A stretch of 20,833 bases of DNA, from NCBI GenBank assembly GCA_038326615.1, contig JBBQKF010000057.1, forward strand, positions 1 through 20,833, in the 5' to 3' direction. The DNA comes from JBBQKF01 sp038326615. Its GTDB lineage: Bacteria > Bacillota > Clostridia > Saccharofermentanales > UBA5734. Position 1 is the stretch's first letter. Every line of letters begins with the position of its first letter. A model generated the notes under the pieces. That model saw only the letters and a program-made list of their open reading frames with translations. It did not search any database and was not told the DNA's origin. The translations under genes were made by a program, and so were the position numbers. This document shows positions 15,587-20,833 of the stretch, piece by piece.

Positions 15587-16537
15587 ATGTCTAGTGTGAA
15601 TCCATTCGGTCTTATCAATTATAGCAATTACTATCTTAATCCCATAGCATACTATAGCAAGATTTGGGAGAAATTTGATATGGATTTGCATACTCATCCA
15701 TATTATGAAATCATGTATGTTGAAGATGGCATATGTACAATTATGCTATATAGTACCGATAAATCAGGAGAACCTCACGAATCAAGTGTTATTCTTTCGA
15801 AGGATATGGCAATCTTTATAAATTCAAATGTATATCACCGACTTATTGTATCACAACCAACCAAAATGTTGCATCTTGAATTTGAACGAATTGATAATTC
15901 AATTATTAATGGATCGATTGATTTTGGGCGTATTATTCAAAATACTCAACACCTCAAGCAACTTTTTACTGAAAATAAAATTTTTTATATAATAAAAAAT
16001 GCACATGAAGTAATTTCTCCTATTAAAAGAATTCATGCTGAGTTAGTTGATAATATTGTTTTGAACGAGGATAATTATTTCTTAGTTCAAGCATATATAA
16101 TTGAGTTGTTTATAAAAATTTCTAAAATATACCGCGACAACACTTACAAAGGTGGTATTGTCTATATACGCAAAGCGATAAGTTATATAAGGAACAACTA
16201 TACCAATAAAGTGACTGTTGAAATGATATCTAAAGAGCTAGGAGTTAGTAACGGGTATCTCCAAAAACTTATAAAAGATGAGACAGGGAAAACTCTATTT
16301 GAAATTGTAAACAATTATAGAATTGAGAAGGCAAAATTGCTTATTAATTCTACAACATTCCCTCTTATAGATATAGCGATTGAGTGTGGATTCAATAATA
16401 GACAAAATTTCTACCATATATTTAAAAATATTGTTGGGATGAGCCCTCAAGAATTCAGAAAGGGCGCGACATCAAACAATTTGTATTATTTTAATAATGA
16501 GTATGCCAATACACTTTATAATGAACTTCGTATCTGA
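15587..16537 (+). CDS. AraC family transcriptional regulator
   Basis: A 316-residue regulator of usual family length. The N-terminal part (about 25-105) is a cupin-type effector domain: DLHTHPYYEIMYVEDG, then MAIFINSNVYHRL. The C-terminal 192-292 is the AraC DNA-binding domain, with first helix-turn-helix VEMISKELGVSNGYLQKLIKDE and second IDIAIECGFNNRQNFYHIFKN (about 261-281) ending in GMSPQEFRK. A short hydrophilic tail of some 24 residues follows. AAGGAG precedes the ATG with good spacing. It is followed on the same strand by two secreted glycan-active proteins, so it most likely senses a product of their action and activates them. It lacks the Asn-rich insert of the other AraC protein in the window. 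Confidence 0.9.
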   Translation: MSSVNPFGLINYSNYYLNPIAYYSKIWEKFDMDLHTHPYYEIMYVEDGICTIMLYSTDKSGEPHESSVILSKDMAIFINSNVYHRLIVSQPTKMLHLEFERIDNSIINGSIDFGRIIQNTQHLKQLFTENKIFYIIKNAHEVISPIKRIHAELVDNIVLNEDNYFLVQAYIIELFIKISKIYRDNTYKGGIVYIRKAISYIRNNYTNKVTVEMISKELGVSNGYLQKLIKDETGKTLFEIVNNYRIEKAKLLINSTTFPLIDIAIECGFNNRQNFYHIFKNIVGMSPQEFRKGATSNNLYYFNNEYANTLYNELRI

Positions 16538-16583
16538 TATGTGTAACAACTTGTTTGAATTACCTTTCAATTTATAAAGATAC

Positions 16584-16595
16584 ATGAGAATATTT
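16584..16595 (+). promoter_or_regulatory. Shared upstream motif 1, copy before the DUF4832-like gene
   Basis: ATGAGAATATTT followed by NNCAT, repeated identically at 19344-19355 upstream of the beta-helix lipoprotein gene. Candidate binding site for the neighbouring AraC regulator. Confidence 0.4.
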
Positions 16596-16696
16596 TACAT
16601 ATCTACTATTTCATTCTAGTTTTATTACTGTTGCCTTTTTCAATCTGACTATTATTTAAATGTGCAAAGAAAAATAATTGTAATATCATTATTAAT

Positions 16697-16725
16697 TTGA
16701 TAGCATTCGCAAGCGAAAATATTTA
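16697..16725 (+). promoter_or_regulatory. Promoter with palindromic operator in its spacer
   Basis: TTGATA (16697-16702), 17-bp spacer, TATTTA (16720-16725). The spacer contains the inverted repeat TTCGC-AA-GCGAA (16706-16717), centred where a bound repressor would occlude RNA polymerase. The -10 box is part of AAAATATTTAAC (16716-16727), which recurs at 19377-19388. Confidence 0.55.
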
Positions 16726-16750
16726 ACAAAACGGTGTAAAATTTTTAATT

Positions 16751-16771
16751 GGAGGGAAAATGGAGGGAAAA
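16751..16771 (+). repeat. Duplicated ribosome binding site and start
   Basis: GGAGGGAAAATG occurs at 16751-16762 and again, with one extra A, at 16762-16774, so the gene has two Shine-Dalgarno/ATG pairs in the same frame, 12 nt apart. This decides the start: 16760 gives MEGKMKKL..., 16772 gives MKKL..., a cleaner signal peptide. Confidence 0.75.
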
Positions 16772-19333
16772 ATGAAGAAATTAATTAGTATTCTCATCAT
16801 ACTCGTTATGGTCGCTATTAATGTTTCTATTTTTAACAATAAAGTAATTCCTATAAGTAGTGAAGAGTCACGAATTGTATATAAACCACAAGAAATTCAA
16901 TATCCTTTAAAAAATCCAGATACAGGATGGATAAATTATTCCTTTTCTCCATTTACTGATTTTACACCTCTTTATAGTGGCTCGAGTTCCAAATATTCAA
17001 CAACATGTTATTCAAATTATTTTACTTGGAGGGATTTAGAACCGCAGGAAGGTGTTTATGATTTTTCTGCTATTAATAATTTTGTGAATCAGTGGTCAAA
17101 TCATGGCATGTCACTGGCAATCGGAATTCATATGGCTGATGCTACAAGTTTACCTGGACAAATTCATGTTCCTCAGTACATTTATGAAAGTGTAGGAGGA
17201 AAATGGATAACATCGTTATACGGAGGAGCTTTCACACTGCCTTATCCAACATGGGAGCCGTATTATTGGGATGATTTGCTACTCGACTCCTGGGGAAATA
17301 TGTTAAAGGCATTTGCAGCTGAATATGCAAAAAAACCCAAATGGCAGAAATACATAAAAGAATTCGACATGTCATCTTTCGGACAATGGGGTGAATGGCA
17401 CACTGAAATGTTCGGACATGAGTCTTCAAAAACAGACCCAAAAAGCAAACTGTTCAATAAAAGTGATTCCCAGATTAAACAGATACAAGTGCAGACAATG
17501 GAACGAATGTCAAAGCAATATACAGATTTGTTCCTAAATAATAATGATGGAATCAAATATCCTAAGCTCGGATTAAATGTAGTATATTCCACGGTAACTT
17601 ATGGAGAATATAAATTTGCAACGAATGGGACACTTGCTCCCGGTATTAAAAATGTTATTGACAATTCGTTGTTTAATCAGATATCGATTTACAGACGCTT
17701 CATTGGTGGGGAGTATTATCTTTATGGACCTGACAGAACGGCGATTCTTAAAAATTGGCAGAAACTGAGGTTTCATGGAGAATGGGGATCTGCGACAGGT
17801 AATATAAATGATGGAGATTTCGGCAACAATACACAGGGGAATCCTACAACAACACAACAAGCAATACAACAGGCACTTGACTATCATTCAAGCACATTAG
17901 GCTGGTATGTTGGAAGCGTCCTTGAATCAAAAAAACTAAATGTGGCAGAGGTGCCTTCCGGCAAACTTTATAATGGAAAAGATTACATTTACTATGATGG
18001 CATGACTCTCGAAGAATATTACCAGGCAAACTGTGGGTATAGACTTGTACTTAATAGTGCCGAATTTCCTAGCAATCTTAATAATGGTCAGACCTTTAAA
18101 CTTATTCAGAACTGGGCTCAAAAAGGTGTTGCGACAGTATACAATAAATATAATTTGACAGCATACCTTGTGAATGATAGCGGGAAAGTAATATCACTTG
18201 GATCAGACGAATCCTTTGATGCAAGAGGAATGCTTAAGAAAGAAAATGATGTACTGAAAAATTACAACATTGTTACTACCCATAAGCTTCCGGCCAATAT
18301 TAGCCCTGGATATTACCAGCTTAAAATAGCAGTGACTGATCCTGCCACAGGTGAACCAGCAGTAAATCTAGCGATTCTAGGGAAAGATAATGGTGGAAAT
18401 AACTATGGAAAATATTCATTAGGTTATATAGAGGTGGGGAATTTTACTGGGAAAAAACCAACTTTTACGGCAAATAGCTACATTAAACCCGAAAAAATGA
18501 AAAGTAGTAGACCGATACTGAAAAAATCAAACAATTCATTTGTGTGGGGTGATCCAGATAATAGTTTTACTGGATATGCAGGCTTTTCATTTTCACTAAA
18601 AAAAGGTGTTGATGTATATGATATTGGTTATGCTATCAAAGATAGAAAGTATTCTTATCCAGTTATAATGTCGATTGTTGATTTAGAAAATAAAAATGTG
18701 CTAGTATCACAGGTGTTTAGATTTGCAGGAGGTGGGTATCTAGAAAGCGGACAGTTATCAGTTCCTGTGAAGTTGTTTGCAAATAGAAAATATGCAGTTC
18801 TTGCCAGATATTCTGAAGAGAAAGCTAATATTTACGGAGAGAAAATAGTAATTAAAACTCTTTATAGAAACAGCCCGTTAAACTTGATTAACAGCAATTT
18901 TGATGACATACATGCGGTAACATCATCAGATGGTAAAATAATAAAAGCAAGTGAAGGTGGCGAGAACAAAAGCAATGGTGTAATTAATCTGGGTTTTAAA
19001 GAAACATCTGCATCAGAATCAGTTGCATCCACGAATTCTCTATCATCTACAACCTCTATGTCAAAATCCGCTGATGATGAACAAATTATATCATCAAGCA
19101 ATTCTTACTCATATAATTCCTCTATTTCGTTTGCTTCTTCTGTGGGGAGTAATTCTATCTCGCGTAATGAGAGTCAAATTGTTGTGAGTGATGCGAAAAG
19201 CATAGAAAATCTTAAAAATACACAAAAAACAAAATTTCCACAATCATTAGTAATTATTGCCGTTATACTATTAACTGCAGGTATTACAGCATTGTTATAT
19301 TTTCTTGTTTATAGAAACAACCAAAACACCTAA
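16772..19333 (+). CDS. Secreted, membrane-anchored DUF4832-like glycoside-hydrolase-fold protein
   Basis: An 853-residue protein (857 from the alternative ATG at 16760). A signal peptide (MKKLISILIILVMVAINVS) is followed from about 45 by a TIM-barrel region like GH42/DUF4832 proteins: NPDTGWINYSF, YFTWRDLEPQEGVYDFSAIN (81-100; a classic clan GH-A phrase), and FGQWGEWHTE with Glu208, the best acid/base candidate. HGEWGS holds Glu337, a possible second catalytic residue. Beta-rich regions (about 420-560 and 580-700) look like DUF4832/carbohydrate-binding modules. A Ser-rich stalk (about 740-810) leads to a C-terminal helix (823-847) and a short basic tail, anchoring the protein outside the cell without an LPXTG motif. 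Lies between an AraC regulator and a beta-helix lipoprotein. The substrate is unknown. Confidence 0.75.
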   Translation: MKKLISILIILVMVAINVSIFNNKVIPISSEESRIVYKPQEIQYPLKNPDTGWINYSFSPFTDFTPLYSGSSSKYSTTCYSNYFTWRDLEPQEGVYDFSAINNFVNQWSNHGMSLAIGIHMADATSLPGQIHVPQYIYESVGGKWITSLYGGAFTLPYPTWEPYYWDDLLLDSWGNMLKAFAAEYAKKPKWQKYIKEFDMSSFGQWGEWHTEMFGHESSKTDPKSKLFNKSDSQIKQIQVQTMERMSKQYTDLFLNNNDGIKYPKLGLNVVYSTVTYGEYKFATNGTLAPGIKNVIDNSLFNQISIYRRFIGGEYYLYGPDRTAILKNWQKLRFHGEWGSATGNINDGDFGNNTQGNPTTTQQAIQQALDYHSSTLGWYVGSVLESKKLNVAEVPSGKLYNGKDYIYYDGMTLEEYYQANCGYRLVLNSAEFPSNLNNGQTFKLIQNWAQKGVATVYNKYNLTAYLVNDSGKVISLGSDESFDARGMLKKENDVLKNYNIVTTHKLPANISPGYYQLKIAVTDPATGEPAVNLAILGKDNGGNNYGKYSLGYIEVGNFTGKKPTFTANSYIKPEKMKSSRPILKKSNNSFVWGDPDNSFTGYAGFSFSLKKGVDVYDIGYAIKDRKYSYPVIMSIVDLENKNVLVSQVFRFAGGGYLESGQLSVPVKLFANRKYAVLARYSEEKANIYGEKIVIKTLYRNSPLNLINSNFDDIHAVTSSDGKIIKASEGGENKSNGVINLGFKETSASESVASTNSLSSTTSMSKSADDEQIISSSNSYSYNSSISFASSVGSNSISRNESQIVVSDAKSIENLKNTQKTKFPQSLVIIAVILLTAGITALLYFLVYRNNQNT

Positions 19334-19343
19334 TAAAAACAGT

Positions 19344-19388
19344 ATGAGAATATTTGTCATCTAAGGCTATTATGCTAAAATATTTAAC
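19344..19388 (+). promoter_or_regulatory. Upstream region of the lipoprotein gene with both shared motifs
   Basis: ATGAGAATATTT (19344-19355) and AAAATATTTAAC (19377-19388) occur in the same order as before the upstream hydrolase gene (there 132 bp apart, here 33 bp). A possible -10, TATAAA, lies at about 19410-19415 without a clear -35. Confidence 0.4.
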
Positions 19389-19456
19389 TTGTTCCCGAAA
19401 TTTTTAGTATAAACTGTAATCAAATAAGGATTTACCAGGGGAGGTTATAGGTTATA

Positions 19457-20833
19457 ATGAAGAATTTAAATAAGCCAATATCTTTAGTAACAGCATTTAT
19501 TCTATTTATTACATGCTTACCAGGATGTAACAATCCAGCAGCCAGCCAAAATAAGGATGAATTTTTAAGTGATCAATCTATGTCAAAGTACATTTCAAAA
19601 GCTTATAGTGTTAATTATATCGAAGGCGGAATAAAACTTGAAAAATTTGTTTTCGAAACAACAGCGAAGAGTAAAATGGTTTGGAGCGGAACAGTTCATT
19701 TTGCTAATATGGATATTACAAAGAGTGGGGCAGTTGAAATAAAGCTTCTTAAAGGTAAAATTGATAAATTCCAAATTAGCCCAGAAAACAAAGATTATAA
19801 AGCTAGCATATCAAATGGCGTATTGAAAATGAATATCAATATTAATGATAAAATATGGGTAGAAATTAACGGAGATAAATTACAGCCACTAATGCTTTTT
19901 GGAAATCCGCCAAAACCTGCTGTTCCTCAAGATGCAATTTACTTTCCTGCCGGAATACACAATATAGGAAGAGCATATAAGGTTAAACCTAATACTACTT
20001 TATATCTTGATGAAGGCGCTTATCTTATAGGAAGTATCGATGCAAGAGGCAGCGAAAATGTTAAAATAATGGGAAGAGGCATTATTTCTGGAGAATACAA
20101 GTCAGGAGCAGAGGTAATGGCTGAGACAAATAATTCTGCAAACTGGGAACTATTCCAGGAGTACTTTACAATAAGGGGTGATGCAAGGCAAACCGGATTT
20201 GTTCTCGATGGTGTTTCGATTATCAACACCCCATGTTATAACGCTTACTATGTTAATGAATTTCGCAATGTTAAAATAATTTCCCCTTGGGTATATACTT
20301 CGGATGGTTTTCATGCAATGCCAACCAAAGATAAACCAGGTATAGTAAAAGATTCATATGCTTTTGTTGCGGATGATGTTTTTTACGCAAGTTATAATCA
20401 ATATGGCAATGTAGAAATAACAAACTGTTTCGCTTCATCTACCAATAATAATATTTTCTTAATCGGTTATTGGGGATGGGGAATGAAAAATAATTATAAA
20501 GCAACTGTAAAGGATATTTATGTAAAACCTTTTGTTGAACACGCGATTTTCCAAGCGGTTATTGATGGTGCAACTAGTGAGACTGGGTTTAAAGATATGA
20601 CATTTGAAAATATATATATTGAAGGAAACATCATATGTCCGCTTATCTGGATTCAGAATCGTTATTACCCTTGGCCGGAACAACAGAAGAATAAAATGCT
20701 TGGAAATGCAAAAAATATAGTTTTCAAAAATATATCTGTTTCTGGAAGACAACTCAAAACGAGCAAATTATTAGGATTGAATTCATCAAATGGACTTCAA
20801 GACATTACTCTTGAAAACATAAGTATTAATGGT
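19457..20833 (+). CDS. Beta-helix lipoprotein, GH28/GH49-like (3' end outside window)
   Basis: An open frame from ATG 19457 to the last base (459 codons, no stop), so the C-terminus is missing. It opens with a lipoprotein signal peptide ending LPGC (Cys24 lipidated), predicting an outer-surface membrane anchor. Residues about 55-150 are a beta-sandwich. From 160 comes a right-handed beta-helix: YFPAGIHNIGRAYKVKPNTTLY, then EGAYLIGSI and NVKIMGRGIISGE, with typical rungs NVKII, NVEITNC, MTFENIYIEG, IVFKNISVSG and ITLENISING. Asp283 (TSDGFHAMP) and Asp306/Asp307 (VADDVF) match the acidic triad spacing of GH28 polygalacturonases and GH49 dextranases. The GH28 GHG motif is not seen, which favours GH49 or a related family. 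GGGGAGG lies 12 nt before the start. Probably co-regulated with the preceding hydrolase. Confidence 0.8.
   Translation, partial: MKNLNKPISLVTAFILFITCLPGCNNPAASQNKDEFLSDQSMSKYISKAYSVNYIEGGIKLEKFVFETTAKSKMVWSGTVHFANMDITKSGAVEIKLLKGKIDKFQISPENKDYKASISNGVLKMNININDKIWVEINGDKLQPLMLFGNPPKPAVPQDAIYFPAGIHNIGRAYKVKPNTTLYLDEGAYLIGSIDARGSENVKIMGRGIISGEYKSGAEVMAETNNSANWELFQEYFTIRGDARQTGFVLDGVSIINTPCYNAYYVNEFRNVKIISPWVYTSDGFHAMPTKDKPGIVKDSYAFVADDVFYASYNQYGNVEITNCFASSTNNNIFLIGYWGWGMKNNYKATVKDIYVKPFVEHAIFQAVIDGATSETGFKDMTFENIYIEGNIICPLIWIQNRYYPWPEQQKNKMLGNAKNIVFKNISVSGRQLKTSKLLGLNSSNGLQDITLENISING

Overview
The window looks like chromosomal DNA of a low-GC, anaerobic, probably fibre-degrading member of the Clostridia (Firmicutes). 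The evidence is the AT-rich sequence with strong GGAGG-type ribosome binding sites, an Rnf operon in the clostridial order C-D-G, a YdbS/YdbT-like bPH2 pair, AraC regulators next to carbohydrate-active proteins, and near-consensus sigma-A promoters. I cannot name genus or species. I see no rRNA, tRNA, CRISPR array, transposase or phage gene.

Layout. (1) 1-2351, minus strand: rnfC, rnfD and the first codons of rnfG, translationally coupled; part of the ion-pumping ferredoxin:NAD+ oxidoreductase. (2) 2620-5208, minus: a large protein joining a degenerate KaiC/RecA-like domain to a PEP-synthase-type ATP-grasp domain. It fires away from (3) 5371-6546, plus: an RlmI-type rRNA methyltransferase; two back-to-back promoters fill the gap. 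(4) 6719-7726, minus: a zinc-dependent phospholipase C family protein. (5) 8094-10697: an AraC-type regulator and a URO-D/methyltransferase-fold protein that converge. Each is preceded by one copy of the same roughly 120-bp structured element (7951-8069 and, inverted, 11001-11120). (6) 11437-14472, plus: two membrane proteins with bPH2 domains (YdbS-like, then YdbT-like), separated by a Thr/Asn-coding ACT microsatellite in another frame. (7) 14641-15330, plus: a YjjG-type HAD nucleotidase. (8) 15415-20833, plus: a glycan-degradation cluster with an AraC regulator behind a near-perfect promoter, a secreted DUF4832-like glycoside-hydrolase-fold protein with a C-terminal membrane anchor, and a beta-helix lipoprotein (GH28/GH49-like) that runs off the window.

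How the parts work together. Region 8 reads as one system: a sugar-sensing AraC protein next to two surface-anchored polysaccharide enzymes whose upstream regions share two 12-bp motifs in the same order. Region 5 reads as a second regulator-plus-target unit, linked by the paired leader element, which is the most likely undescribed item here. A recurring oddity is replication-slippage-like tandem duplication: 9-, 8-, 6- and 4-residue repeats inside Asn/Ser-rich inserts of otherwise ordinary proteins, and 22-28-bp duplications between genes.
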